A stretch of 64,000 nt of DNA from Mycolicibacterium sp. CBMA 247 (GTDB taxonomy: Bacteria > Actinomycetota > Actinomycetes > Mycobacteriales > Mycobacteriaceae), in contig NZ_VTGX01000004.1 in assembly GCF_009729095.1 (NCBI RefSeq), positions 310,001-374,000 on the forward strand, read 5' to 3'. Made by a program: the position numbers and the translations under genes. Below the pieces are notes generated by a model that made no database searches, was not told the DNA's origin, and saw nothing but the letters and a program-made list of their open reading frames with translations. Below, in pieces: positions 8,890 through 17,894 of this stretch; positions within the stretch are counted from its first letter, which is position 1, and every line of letters starts with the position of its first letter.

Positions 8890-8903
8890 TGCAACACGTT
8901 CTA
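8890..8903. promoter_or_regulatory. KstR-type operator
   Basis: The 14-mer TGCAACACGTTCTA matches the KstR consensus TNNAACNNGTTNNA at every fixed position. KstR is the TetR-family repressor of cholesterol catabolism genes in mycobacteria. The site ends 12 nt before the ATG of the SDR/epimerase gene and just before its GAGGAGG ribosome site, so bound repressor would block transcription. Confidence 0.78.
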
Positions 8904-8915
8904 GTGAGGAGGCCT

Positions 8916-10016
8916 ATGTCCGACGCCGTGTTGGTCACTGGAGCGTTTGGGTTGGTCGGCTCCACCGTCGTGACGACGCTGGCCGCCGGCGGACACATGG
9001 TCGTCGCGACCGACCTCGACGTGCCCGCGAACCGCAAGGCCGCAGCCGCTCTCCCGGCATCCGTTCAGGTGCGCTGGGCCGATCTGACCGATTCCGCCGC
9101 GGTCGATGCGCTGGTGGCCGCGGTCGCACCGGCCGCGATCATCCACCTCGCCGCGATCATCCCGCCGTTCTGCTACATGCGCCGCGGGCTGGCCCGCAAG
9201 GTCAACGTCGAGGCCACCGCATCGCTGCTGCGCGCCGCCGAGGCCCAGCCGACGCCGCCCCGCTTCATCCAGGCATCCAGCGTGGCGGTCTACGGCGCCC
9301 GCAACCCGCACCACATCGACGACGTGCTGACCCCCGACACCCCGACCAACCCGTCCGACATCTACGGCGCGCACAAGGTGGAGGCCGAGGGGCTGGTCCG
9401 GGCGTCCGCGCTGGATTGGCTGATCCTGCGCCTCGGCGGCGTGATGAGCTCCCAGTTCAGCCTCGACATGGACGTCGACCTCATCTCATTCGAGAGCGTG
9501 CTGCCCGCAGACGGACGCCTGCAGACCGTCGACGTGCGCGATGTCGCCGCTGCATTCGTCGCGGCCACCACGGTCCCGACCGAGACCGCCAACCACGAGG
9601 TGCTGCTGATCGGCGGCGAACCCGAAACTCACCGGCACACGCAGTCCGCGGTCGGATCGCAAGCGGCCGCCGCCATGGGGATCAAGGGCGGCCTGCCGAT
9701 CGGCCGGCCCGGTAACCCCGACGATGACACCGTTTGGTTCGCCACCGACTGGATGGACACCAGCCGCTCGCAGGAAGTGTTGGGGTTCCAGCAGCACTCC
9801 TGGCCGCAGCTGCTGGCCGACACCAGGGCGAACGCCGGATTAAAACGTTTCCCGATCGGCCTGGCCGCACCGCTGATCCGCGGGTTCCTGCGGTCGAAGT
9901 CCGCCTACAAGGACTATCCCGGGCAGTACGCCGACGTGTGGAACGCAATAGCCAAGAAGTGGGGCGACCCCGGCCCGGATCAGGCCGACGAGCGCTCGCG
10001 CGAGGAGAAGAAATGA
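8916..10016 (+). CDS. NAD-dependent epimerase/dehydratase (extended SDR)
   Basis: 366 residues. The N-terminal dinucleotide motif is TGAFGLVG, followed by an acidic end to beta2 (ATDLD), the ASSVAVYG strand and the catalytic YGAHK (YxxxK). The start is fixed by GAGGAGG 4-10 nt upstream; an earlier in-frame start at 8886 would run through the KstR box. It is translationally coupled to the next SDR by an ATGA overlap. Predicted to oxidise or reduce a hydroxyl/keto group, with a sterol-derived substrate suggested by the KstR site. Confidence 0.9.
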   Translation: MSDAVLVTGAFGLVGSTVVTTLAAGGHMVVATDLDVPANRKAAAALPASVQVRWADLTDSAAVDALVAAVAPAAIIHLAAIIPPFCYMRRGLARKVNVEATASLLRAAEAQPTPPRFIQASSVAVYGARNPHHIDDVLTPDTPTNPSDIYGAHKVEAEGLVRASALDWLILRLGGVMSSQFSLDMDVDLISFESVLPADGRLQTVDVRDVAAAFVAATTVPTETANHEVLLIGGEPETHRHTQSAVGSQAAAAMGIKGGLPIGRPGNPDDDTVWFATDWMDTSRSQEVLGFQQHSWPQLLADTRANAGLKRFPIGLAAPLIRGFLRSKSAYKDYPGQYADVWNAIAKKWGDPGPDQADERSREEKK

Positions 10017-10798
10017 GCAGCAGCATGACTACGAAACGAGTCGCGATCGTCATCGGCGGGGCCTCGGGAATCGGCTGGGCCAGCGCCCAGGCGCTGGCGG
10101 CCGACGGCTGCCGCATCGTGGTGGCCGACCGCGACGCCGAAGGCGCTTCCGCCCGGGCCGCCCAGCTGGGCGCACCGCACACGAGCGGCTACGTCGACGT
10201 CACCGACGAGGATTCGGTACAGAAGTTGTTCGCGGACGTCACGGCGGCCGGCCCGGTCGACATCGTGCTCAACTGTGCCGGTTTCAGCAATATGGGCCTG
10301 ATCACCGACATGCCGGTCGACGACTTCCGCGCGGTCATCGACGTCTGCCTCAACGGTGGGTTCGTCGTCGCCAAACACGCGGGTAGGAACCTGCCCGAAG
10401 GCGGTGTGCTGGTGTCGATTTCATCGCTGAACGGACGTCAGCCCGCAGCCGGGATGAGCGCCTACTGCGCGGCCAAGGCCGGGCTGTCGATGCTGACGCA
10501 GGTGGCCGCACTGGAGCTTGGGCCGCGTGGCATCCGGGTCAATGCCATCGCCCCCGGATTCGTGAAGACCCCGCTGACCGATCCCGCGGCGATGATCCCC
10601 GGCGTGGTCGAGGACTACATCGAGAACACCGCGCTGGGCCGCGCCGGCACGCCCGAGGACATCGCCGCCGCGGTGGTTTTCCTGTGTTCACCGCAGTCGT
10701 CGTGGCTTACCGGCGAGGTGCTCGATCTCAACGGCGGCGCGCATCTCAAGCGCTACCCGGACGTGCTCGGACACGTCATGAAGTTGGCGCAGGCGTGA
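10013..10798 (+). CDS. Short-chain dehydrogenase/reductase (classical SDR)
   Basis: 261 residues. The cofactor motif is IGGASGIG (residues 14-21), the structural motif NCAG starts at N87, and the catalytic Ser-Tyr-Lys set is S137/S138, Y151 and K155. The start ATG overlaps the upstream stop (ATGA), so it forms an operon with the epimerase and shares its KstR site. The C-terminus has the usual ITGEVLDLNGG-like segment. Likely a ketosteroid or hydroxyacyl oxidoreductase; exact substrate unknown. Confidence 0.92.
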   Translation: MSSSMTTKRVAIVIGGASGIGWASAQALAADGCRIVVADRDAEGASARAAQLGAPHTSGYVDVTDEDSVQKLFADVTAAGPVDIVLNCAGFSNMGLITDMPVDDFRAVIDVCLNGGFVVAKHAGRNLPEGGVLVSISSLNGRQPAAGMSAYCAAKAGLSMLTQVAALELGPRGIRVNAIAPGFVKTPLTDPAAMIPGVVEDYIENTALGRAGTPEDIAAAVVFLCSPQSSWLTGEVLDLNGGAHLKRYPDVLGHVMKLAQA

Positions 10799-10827
10799 GC
10801 TTCTCCCCCTCGGGCCGAATGCCGACC

Positions 10828-10843
10828 GTCACGCCGGCGTGAC
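10828..10843. promoter_or_regulatory. Perfect 16-bp palindrome upstream of the AI-2E-type permease
   Basis: GTCACGCCGGCGTGAC is exactly self-complementary. It sits just upstream of a TAGGGT -10-like box (10845-10850), about 33 bp before the permease ATG, overlapping where RNA polymerase would bind. A dimeric regulator site is the simplest reading; the protein is unknown. Confidence 0.5.
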
Positions 10844-10875
10844 ATAGGGTCAGGCCAACGGCGGGAAGGGGCCAG

Positions 10876-12081
10876 ATGAAAGACCAGTTCACCCTCACCC
10901 AGAAGCGGGCACTGGCGGTCTTCACCGTGCTGGCCCTGTTGCTCGGGGCCTATTTCCTGCGCAGCTTCTTCGTCCTGATCGTGATGGCCGCGGTCGGCGC
11001 CTACCTGTTCACCCCGCTCTACCAACGGTTTGGACGCCGATTCGGCACCGGCCTTTCGGCCACGCTGACGCTGTTGGTCGCCATACTGATGGTGATCATC
11101 CCGGTATCGCTTCTGGTGTTCATGGCGATCGTGCAGGTGACCCAGCTCGTCAACGCCGTCAGCACCTGGATCGCCGACACCGACATCAGCACGCTCGGCG
11201 ACCGGGCCCTGCAACTGGTCAACACGCTGCTGCAACGGGTGCCTTTCCTGGACGTCCACCTCACCGCGGATTCGTTGCGCGACACCGTAGTCAAGCTTTC
11301 TCAGCACCTCGGCGAATGGCTGCTGGGCATCCTGCAGGGTGCGGTCGGCGGCATGGTCGGGGCGATCACCTCGTCGATCATCTTCCTGTACGTGTTCATC
11401 TCGATGCTGGTCAACAAGGACCAGATGGCCACCCTGATCCGCCGGCTCAACCCGCTCGGCGAGGAGATCACCGACCTGTACCTGGCCAAGACCGGGGCCA
11501 TGGTGAAGGGAACGGTCAAGGGCCAGTTCGTGATCGCGCTCTGTCAGGGCGTCGCCGGGGCCATCTCGATCTACATCGCCGGCTTCCACGACGGTTTCTT
11601 CGTCTTCGCCATCCTGCTGACCGCACTGTCGGTGATCCCGCTCGGCGGCGGGATCGTGACTATCCCGTTCGGCATCGGAATGATGTTCTTCGGCAACACC
11701 ATCGGCGGCATCTTCGTGGTCGCGTTCCACCTGCTGGTGGTCACCAACATCGACAATGTGCTGCGCCCGTGGCTGGTGCCCAAGGCGGCCCGGCTGGACC
11801 CCGCGCTCATGCTGTTGGCGGTGTTCGCCGGAATCTCGATGTTCGGTTTCTTCGGTCTGGTGATCGGGCCGGTCCTGATGATCATCATCGTCACCACGGT
11901 CAGCGTGTACCTGGCCGTCTACAAGGGCGTCGAGCTCGAAACCGATGAGCCCGAGGCACCGCGCAAGAAGGTGTGGTCTCGACGGCGAAAGAGCCCGGCC
12001 TCAGAACCAGAACCACCGGCTGTGGCCCAGCTCGCCACGGACGCGGCCGCACCGATCGCTACGCCACCAGACGTTCCTTGA
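10876..12081 (+). CDS. AI-2E family permease (UPF0118, Rv1101c-like)
   Basis: A 401-residue integral membrane protein. Hydrophobic segments fall near residues 13-45, 62-85, 150-180 and repeatedly between 205 and 355, the usual arrangement for this family (paired N-terminal helices, a central soluble part, then a C-terminal helix bundle). The tail is basic and then proline/alanine rich. GGAAGGGG precedes the ATG. Family members export small molecules or act in sodium/proton antiport; the substrate here is unknown. The 3' end overlaps the convergent hydrolase by 23 bp. Confidence 0.9.
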   Translation: MKDQFTLTQKRALAVFTVLALLLGAYFLRSFFVLIVMAAVGAYLFTPLYQRFGRRFGTGLSATLTLLVAILMVIIPVSLLVFMAIVQVTQLVNAVSTWIADTDISTLGDRALQLVNTLLQRVPFLDVHLTADSLRDTVVKLSQHLGEWLLGILQGAVGGMVGAITSSIIFLYVFISMLVNKDQMATLIRRLNPLGEEITDLYLAKTGAMVKGTVKGQFVIALCQGVAGAISIYIAGFHDGFFVFAILLTALSVIPLGGGIVTIPFGIGMMFFGNTIGGIFVVAFHLLVVTNIDNVLRPWLVPKAARLDPALMLLAVFAGISMFGFFGLVIGPVLMIIIVTTVSVYLAVYKGVELETDEPEAPRKKVWSRRRKSPASEPEPPAVAQLATDAAAPIATPPDVP

Positions 12082-12871
12082 GGAAGGCCACCACCCGCTT
12101 GCGCGCCTCATAGGCGGGATGCCCGTCGACCTCGCGGACCTGATCGGTCAGCACCGAATGCGCGGACGCCGGGATGTTGTGCGCGTTGCCCTTTTTCGAG
12201 TTGATGTCGATTACCTCGAACGCGTCGCCGAGACGGGCCTTGAGGGTGGCGAATCGCTCGCCAGGTGCCATCCGATCCTGGCTGAACCGCAGGGCCAGCG
12301 CGCACAGTCCGTCATTGGCGGCGCGCTCTTCGACGATCTTGAGCTCGGCCTCCGACAAGCCCGGATCGCGTCTCTGTGCGGACGTGAACGGCACCGGCAT
12401 CGAGGGCTGGCTCAGCACTGGGGCCAGCACGCTGTCGTCCACCGCGGCGGCGAGCGCGAAACCGCCGGTGAAGCACTGACCGATGACGCCGACGCCCTTA
12501 CCGGGCGTGTTGGCGTTGAGATCGCGGGCGAGCGCCCTCAGGTAATGCGCGACGGGCCGGTCGGCGTTCGTCGCGAACGCCGCGAATTCTTTTGTCACGC
12601 AGGCCTTCAACATGACCGGGATGGCACCCGGACGTACCGCGGCCGCGCCCGGGGTACCGAACAGCGACGGAGCGGCCACGGTGAAGCCGTTGTCGACCAG
12701 ATGGTTGCCCAGCGCGAGTACGCCGGGATGCAGGCCGGGGATCTCCGGGATCAGCACCACACCGGGGCCCGCACCCTTGCGGTACACGTCATAGGTCTGG
12801 TCGGCGGCGGTGAAGGGCGCGGCGGTCCACCCGGTGAGATCTGCTACTGGCGAGGTCAACACGGGCTCCAT
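12059..12871 (-). CDS. Dienelactone hydrolase family protein
   Basis: A 270-residue alpha/beta hydrolase. The nucleophile is the cysteine in GQCFTGG (Cys133), characteristic of the DLH family rather than serine esterases; E43 in IPEIPG matches the glutamate that activates it. A late histidine is available in the AHNIPASAHS segment. DLH enzymes open lactone or ester rings, classically in aromatic degradation. It follows the DUF4245 gene by 11 bp on the same strand, so the two are probably cotranscribed. Confidence 0.88.
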   Translation of the reverse strand: MEPVLTSPVADLTGWTAAPFTAADQTYDVYRKGAGPGVVLIPEIPGLHPGVLALGNHLVDNGFTVAAPSLFGTPGAAAVRPGAIPVMLKACVTKEFAAFATNADRPVAHYLRALARDLNANTPGKGVGVIGQCFTGGFALAAAVDDSVLAPVLSQPSMPVPFTSAQRRDPGLSEAELKIVEERAANDGLCALALRFSQDRMAPGERFATLKARLGDAFEVIDINSKKGNAHNIPASAHSVLTDQVREVDGHPAYEARKRVVAFLKERLVA

Positions 12872-12882
12872 CCGTTAGTGCG

Positions 12883-13521
12883 TCACGGTCTTTTGAGCGG
12901 CAGTGGCGACTGCTTCTGAGTCGCACTCGCCAGCGTACGGTACTGATCCGTACCACCGGCACCCGTGATGGCGATCTGCACCGGTCCGCTCAGCCGCGTC
13001 GTCCACACCGGTTCCGGGTCGCTGCTCTCGTAAACCACCCACGTCACCCCGTCGACATCCTCGGTGCCCGCCGCATAGGAGTCCGGTTTGATCGAGGCCA
13101 CCAGGGCGGTCTCATCGGCATTGCTCTGGGTCAGGCTCAGGTACGTGCCGCCGGGCGCCAGATAACCGACACGGGAGGCCACCGCCCGGCCATGTTGCCC
13201 GTTGGGCAGCGTCAAACCGCCCTCGATACCGCTGCGATTACCGGAATTGGGCTGCCAACCCTCGGGCAGCCGCGGCAGCCGGATCGGGATCTTCAGTGCA
13301 TCGGCGTCGGCCTGCAGTGCGGCCGGCGCATCGAATCTCGGCGCCGGGCCGGGCCCGGGCCCGCTCGCCTGCAGCGAACACATGCCCAGCATTCCGGCCA
13401 GCACGATACAGGCCACGACCAGCGGGGCCATTGACCAGAACATGTCCCGGCCATCCTGCAACAACCGGGACTTTGCCGGCTTCGGGACCGGGGTCGGCTG
13501 GGAGGTCGGCTCAGTGGACAT
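12883..13521 (-). CDS. DUF4245 membrane-anchored protein (Rv1100-like)
   Basis: 212 residues from the ATG at 13521. A short proline/lysine-rich cytoplasmic N-terminus is followed by one transmembrane helix (about residues 32-52, with MFWSMAPLVVACIVLAG), then an extracytoplasmic domain that starts after a GPGPGP linker. A GATACT box at 13529-13534 lies 7 nt upstream, so the mRNA is probably leaderless and the longer in-frame start at 13572 is rejected. It neighbours glpX and fum as in M. tuberculosis. Function unknown. Confidence 0.85.
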   Translation of the reverse strand: MSTEPTSQPTPVPKPAKSRLLQDGRDMFWSMAPLVVACIVLAGMLGMCSLQASGPGPGPAPRFDAPAALQADADALKIPIRLPRLPEGWQPNSGNRSGIEGGLTLPNGQHGRAVASRVGYLAPGGTYLSLTQSNADETALVASIKPDSYAAGTEDVDGVTWVVYESSDPEPVWTTRLSGPVQIAITGAGGTDQYRTLASATQKQSPLPLKRP

Positions 13522-13528
13522 GCTCGTC

Positions 13529-13534
13529 AGTATC
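13529..13534 (-). promoter_or_regulatory. -10 box, leaderless DUF4245 gene
   Basis: GATACT on the minus strand, ending 7 nt before the ATG at 13521; transcription would begin at or next to the start codon. Confidence 0.5.
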
Positions 13535-13563
13535 CCAGCTCTCAAACTCGCCGCCGGTTCTGG

Positions 13564-13569
13564 GACAAT
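13564..13569 (+). promoter_or_regulatory. -10 box, leaderless glpX
   Basis: GACAAT, 6 nt before the glpX ATG. With the DUF4245 box it makes a compact divergent promoter region of about 55 bp. Confidence 0.45.
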
Positions 13570-13575
13570 CACGCC

Positions 13576-14604
13576 ATGAGTCCCACGCGGGGAGAAGCCC
13601 CGGATCGCAACCTAGCCCTCGAACTCGTCCGGGTGACCGAGGCCGGCGCCATGGCAGCAGGCCGCTGGGTCGGCCGTGGCGATAAGGAGGGCGGTGACGG
13701 GGCCGCCGTCGACGCCATGCGTGAGCTGGTCAATTCGGTGTCCATGCGCGGCGTCGTGGTGATCGGCGAGGGCGAGAAAGACGAAGCACCGATGCTCTTC
13801 AACGGTGAAGAGGTCGGCAACGGCGACGGGCCGGAGTGCGACTTCGCGGTCGACCCGGTCGATGGCACCACCCTGATGAGCAAGGGCATGCCCAACGCCA
13901 TCTCGGTGCTCGCGGTCGCCGAGCGCGGCGCCATGTTCGACCCGTCCGCGGTGTTCTACATGAACAAGATCGCCGTCGGCCCCGAGTGCGCCGAGGCCAT
14001 CGACATCACCGCCCCGATCGGCGAGAACATCCGGCGGGTGGCCAAGGTGCGCGGTGCCTCGGTGAGCGATCTGACCGTGTGCATCCTGGACCGGCCGCGG
14101 CACGCCAAGTTGATCGAGGACACCCGCTCCGCGGGCGCCCGCATCCGGCTGATCACCGACGGGGACGTCGCCGGTGCGATCTCGGCCTGCCGTCCCAACT
14201 CCGGCACCGACATCCTGGCCGGTATCGGCGGGACGCCCGAGGGCATCATCGCCGCGGCGGCGATCCGCTGTATGGGCGGCGCGATCCAGGCGCAGCTGGC
14301 CCCGACCGACGACGCCGAACGCCAGAAGGCCATCGACGCCGGCTACGACCTGGACCAGGTGCTGTCGACCGACGACCTGGTCTCGGGTGAGAACGTCTTC
14401 TTCTGCGCGACCGGCGTCACCGACGGTGACCTGCTCAAGGGCGTGCAGTACTACCCGGGCGGCTGCACCACCCAGTCCATCGTGATGCGGTCCAAGTCCG
14501 GCACCGTCCGGATGATCGAGGCCTACCACCGGCTGACCAAACTCAACGAGTACTCCGCCATCGACTTCACCGGCGACAAGACCGCCGCCTACCCGCTCCC
14601 GTAA
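13576..14604 (+). CDS. glpX: Class II fructose-1,6-bisphosphatase
   Basis: 342 residues, full length for GlpX. Motifs include GEGEKDEAPML, the metal-binding VDPVDGTT segment, and GGTPEGIIAAAAIRCMGG in the substrate region. It removes the 1-phosphate of fructose 1,6-bisphosphate in gluconeogenesis, which mycobacteria need when growing on fatty acids or sterols. It is followed 18 bp later by fum, probably in one operon, linking gluconeogenesis with the TCA cycle. The Rv1099c equivalent has the same neighbours. Confidence 0.97.
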   Translation: MSPTRGEAPDRNLALELVRVTEAGAMAAGRWVGRGDKEGGDGAAVDAMRELVNSVSMRGVVVIGEGEKDEAPMLFNGEEVGNGDGPECDFAVDPVDGTTLMSKGMPNAISVLAVAERGAMFDPSAVFYMNKIAVGPECAEAIDITAPIGENIRRVAKVRGASVSDLTVCILDRPRHAKLIEDTRSAGARIRLITDGDVAGAISACRPNSGTDILAGIGGTPEGIIAAAAIRCMGGAIQAQLAPTDDAERQKAIDAGYDLDQVLSTDDLVSGENVFFCATGVTDGDLLKGVQYYPGGCTTQSIVMRSKSGTVRMIEAYHRLTKLNEYSAIDFTGDKTAAYPLP

Positions 14605-14622
14605 CTCGCCAGAAAGGGCAAC

Positions 14623-16038
14623 ATGAGCACCGATACCGACGGAGCTGTCGAGTACCGCATCGAGCACGACACCATGGGCGAGGTCCGGGTGCCGGTCAAC
14701 GCCCTGTGGCGGGCACAGACCCAGCGCGCCGTGGAGAACTTCCCGATCTCCTTCCGCGGGCTGGAGCGCACCCAGATCCGGGCGCTGGGCCTGCTGAAGG
14801 CAGCCTGCGCGCAGGTGAACAAGGACCTGGGCCTGCTGGCCGCCGAGAAGGCCGAAGCGATCATCGCCGCGGCCGGCGAGATCGCCGACGGCCTGCACGA
14901 CGATCAGTTCCCGATCGATGTGTTCCAGACCGGCTCGGGCACCAGCTCGAACATGAACGCCAACGAGGTGATCGCCTCGATCGCCGACCGCAACGGCGTG
15001 ACCGTTCACCCCAACGACGACGTGAACATGTCGCAGAGCTCCAATGACACGTTCCCGACCGCCACCCACATCGCGGCCACCGAAGCCGCTGTGCGCCACC
15101 TGATTCCGGCACTCGAGGTGTTGCACGAGTCGCTGGCCGCCAAGGCCAAGCAGTGGAAGACCGTGGTGAAATCCGGCCGCACCCACCTGATGGACGCGGT
15201 TCCGGTGACGCTGGGCCAGGAGTTCGGCGGCTACGCCCGCCAGATCGAGGCCGGCATAGAGCGGGTCAAGGCCACCCTGCCCCGCCTCGGTGAGCTCGCC
15301 ATCGGCGGTACCGCGGTGGGTACCGGGCTGAACGCCCCCGATGGTTTCGGCGCCAAGGTGGTCGAGGTGCTGGTCAACCAGACCGGACTGGCCGAATTGC
15401 GTACCGCCGCTGACTCGTTCGAGGCCCAGGCGGCCCGCGACGGACTTGTCGAGGCATCCGGTGCGCTCAAGACCATCGCGGCCTCGCTGACCAAGATCGC
15501 CAACGATGTGCGCTGGATGGGCTCGGGCCCGCTGACCGGCCTGGGCGAGATCGCACTGCCGGATCTGCAGCCGGGCAGCTCGATCATGCCGGGCAAGGTC
15601 AATCCCGTTCTGCCCGAGGCGGTTACCCAGGTTGCCGCGCAGGTCATCGGCAACGACGCCGCCGTCACCGTTGGCGGCCTGTCGGGCGCCTTTGAGCTCA
15701 ACGTGTACATCCCGATGATGGCGCGCAATGTGCTCGAGTCGTTCAACCTGCTCGCCAATGTGTCGAAGTTGTTCGCCACCAAGTGCATTGACGGCCTGGT
15801 CGCGAACGAGGAGCACATGCGCACCCAGGCCGAGTCCTCCCCGTCGATCGTGACGCCGCTGAACTCGGCGATCGGCTACGAGGAAGCCGCCAAGGTGGCC
15901 AAGGAAGCGCTCAAGGAGAAGAAGACCATCCGTCAGACCGTGATCGACCGCGGGCTGATCGGCGAAAAACTGTCGGAGACCGAGCTGGACAAGCGACTCG
16001 ACGTGCTCGCCATGGCGAAAGTCAAGGACGGCGAGTAG
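14623..16038 (+). CDS. fum: Fumarate hydratase, class II
   Basis: 471 residues, typical of the tetrameric iron-independent fumarase. It shows TGSGTSSNMNANEV, the NDDVNMSQSSNDTFPT region, SGRTHLMDAVP, and the superfamily signature GSSIMPGKVN (residues 318-327). It interconverts fumarate and malate in the TCA cycle. AGAAAGGG lies upstream of the ATG. The gene ends 17 bp before a very strong hairpin shared with the convergent devS gene. Confidence 0.97.
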   Translation: MSTDTDGAVEYRIEHDTMGEVRVPVNALWRAQTQRAVENFPISFRGLERTQIRALGLLKAACAQVNKDLGLLAAEKAEAIIAAAGEIADGLHDDQFPIDVFQTGSGTSSNMNANEVIASIADRNGVTVHPNDDVNMSQSSNDTFPTATHIAATEAAVRHLIPALEVLHESLAAKAKQWKTVVKSGRTHLMDAVPVTLGQEFGGYARQIEAGIERVKATLPRLGELAIGGTAVGTGLNAPDGFGAKVVEVLVNQTGLAELRTAADSFEAQAARDGLVEASGALKTIAASLTKIANDVRWMGSGPLTGLGEIALPDLQPGSSIMPGKVNPVLPEAVTQVAAQVIGNDAAVTVGGLSGAFELNVYIPMMARNVLESFNLLANVSKLFATKCIDGLVANEEHMRTQAESSPSIVTPLNSAIGYEEAAKVAKEALKEKKTIRQTVIDRGLIGEKLSETELDKRLDVLAMAKVKDGE

Positions 16039-16055
16039 CCCCTCCCCTTCTCTGC

Positions 16056-16115
16056 GCGAGCAGACGCAAAACTGCCCCTTTTCAAGCGAAAAGGGGCAGT
16101 TTTGCGTCTGCTCGC
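16056..16115. terminator. Bidirectional hairpin between fum and devS (27-bp perfect arms)
   Basis: Arms 16056-16082 and 16089-16115 are perfectly complementary over 27 bp, with a 6-nt loop (CAAGCG). Each arm contains a GCAGACGCAAAA-type core. It sits between convergent genes and can serve both. The arms are far longer than needed for a terminator. Confidence 0.85.
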
Positions 16116-16127
16116 CAGATATCGAGT

Positions 16128-17852
16128 CTACTCGGGAAGCGGTGCAGCCCAATGCAACACGGTGCCACCGCCGGGCCGGTCGGTGACGGTCAACTCGCCA
16201 CCCGCACTCAACGCGCGGGCCCGCAGATTACCCAGCCCGCTCTCGGTGACCTCGACCGCGATCCCGCAGCCGTTGTCCGATACCTCGACTGTCAGATCGT
16301 CGGCGACCTCCACCCGGACGGTGAGTTCGGTGGCCCCCGAATGGCGTACCGCGTTGCTCACCGCCTCGCGCAACACCGCCTCCGCATGGTCGGCCAAGGT
16401 CGCCTCGACAACCGACAGCGGACCGACGAATCGGGTGCTGGTGTGCAGCCCGGCGTCGGCGAACTGGGCGATCACCTCATCGAGCCGATGGCGCAGCCGT
16501 GTCGTCCCGGCCTGGGAACCGTGCAGGTCGAAGATCGCGGTCCGGATCTCCTGGATGACGGCCTGCAGATCGTCGACGGTATCGGTGAGCCGCCGCTGTA
16601 CCTCGGGGGAATGGGCCCGCGGAATCGTGCCCTGCAGCGACAGGCCCACCGCGAACAGCCGCTGGATCACGTGGTCGTGGAGGTCCCGGGCGATCCGGTC
16701 GCGGTCGGCCAGAATTTCCAGCTCCCGCATGCTGCGCTGTGAGCTGGCCAGTTGCCAGGCCACCGCGGCCTGGTCGGCGAAGGCTGCGGCCATGTCGAGT
16801 TGCTCGGCGGTGAAGCCCCTGGCACCGTCGGCGCGCACCGCCACCAGCACTCCGGCGACGGTATCGACGGTGCGCAGCGGCAGCACCAGGGCCGGGCCAC
16901 CCGATCCGTCCAGCTCGAAGCGGTCCAGCCGGTGCGGTGTGCCATCGCGGAACGCCGCACCGACAGCGTCCTCCACCGCTTGCGGGCCGACCGGAATCAC
17001 GTCGATAGCCGTCGGGCTGCCTGCGGTGGCGGCCACCACAAGGGTGTCGGCCTTGTCGGCGGGGCCCTCGCTGCCGGGCACCACGACCACGATGCGGTCG
17101 GCACCGGTCAGTTTGAGCGCCTCGTCAGCCACCATCCGGAACACGGTGGCCGGATCGGTACCGCCGAGCAGTTCGGTGCCGATATCGCGGGTGGCGGCGA
17201 TCCAGGCCTGCCGGTCGCGGGATAGCTGGTAGAGCCGGGCGTTCTCCACCGCGATCCCGGCGGCTGCGGCCAGGGCCTGCACCAGTACCTCATCGTCCTC
17301 GCTGAACGGCTGCCCATTGGTCTTGTCGGTGAGGTATAGGTTCCCGAACACCTCGTCCCGGATGCGCACCGGAACACCGAGAAACGTCCGCATCGGCGGG
17401 TGGTTGGGCGGGAATCCGACCGATGCCGGGTGCTGGTGGATGTCCTCCAGCCGGATCGGTTTCGGATCGTCGATCAGCACTCCGAGCACACCACGTCCCC
17501 CAGGCAGATCCCCGATGAGGGCCCGGGTTTCGTCGTCGATGCCCTGATAGACGAATTCGGTCAGCTCATGGTCGTCGCCACGTACACCCAGCGCGCCGTA
17601 GCGCGCGTCGACCAGCTGGATCGCGGTCTGCACGATGGTGCTGAGCGTGACCTCGAGATCGAGGCCCGAGGTCACCGCGAGCATCGCATCCACCAGGCCG
17701 TCGATCCGGTCGCGGCCGGTGATGATTTCTTCGACGCGGTCCTGGACCTCGGTGAGCAACTCACGCAACCGCAGCTGCGCGAGAGTGTCCCGCAACGGCG
17801 AGATGCGCGGCTCGTCGTCGGATTGCGCCGCCTGCCCAGTCACGTCCCCCAT
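16128..17852 (-). CDS. devS: Heme-GAF sensor histidine kinase DevS/DosS
   Basis: 574 residues in the DosS/DosT layout: GAF-A (about 60-200), GAF-B (about 230-370), a HisKA_3 helix with phospho-accepting His392 in DRIARDLHDHV, and an HATPase domain with DNGCGI and GLGNLRAR. The GAF-A segment HPPMRTFLGVPV contains His151, aligning with the DosS heme ligand (His149 there), so it should sense O2, NO or CO through heme. It is encoded on the same strand downstream of devR with the flavin protein between them. Autophosphorylation and transfer to DevR Asp54 follow from family knowledge. Confidence 0.94.
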   Translation of the reverse strand: MGDVTGQAAQSDDEPRISPLRDTLAQLRLRELLTEVQDRVEEIITGRDRIDGLVDAMLAVTSGLDLEVTLSTIVQTAIQLVDARYGALGVRGDDHELTEFVYQGIDDETRALIGDLPGGRGVLGVLIDDPKPIRLEDIHQHPASVGFPPNHPPMRTFLGVPVRIRDEVFGNLYLTDKTNGQPFSEDDEVLVQALAAAAGIAVENARLYQLSRDRQAWIAATRDIGTELLGGTDPATVFRMVADEALKLTGADRIVVVVPGSEGPADKADTLVVAATAGSPTAIDVIPVGPQAVEDAVGAAFRDGTPHRLDRFELDGSGGPALVLPLRTVDTVAGVLVAVRADGARGFTAEQLDMAAAFADQAAVAWQLASSQRSMRELEILADRDRIARDLHDHVIQRLFAVGLSLQGTIPRAHSPEVQRRLTDTVDDLQAVIQEIRTAIFDLHGSQAGTTRLRHRLDEVIAQFADAGLHTSTRFVGPLSVVEATLADHAEAVLREAVSNAVRHSGATELTVRVEVADDLTVEVSDNGCGIAVEVTESGLGNLRARALSAGGELTVTDRPGGGTVLHWAAPLPE

Positions 17853-17894
17853 GCTGACATCATCGGCGGTAGCGCACCAAGCTGGCCCGGATCT

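Noticed and set aside
13612..16152. 846-codon open frame antisense to glpX and fum
   Set aside because: Shadow of two well-defined enzymes; spans their intergenic gap without any domain.
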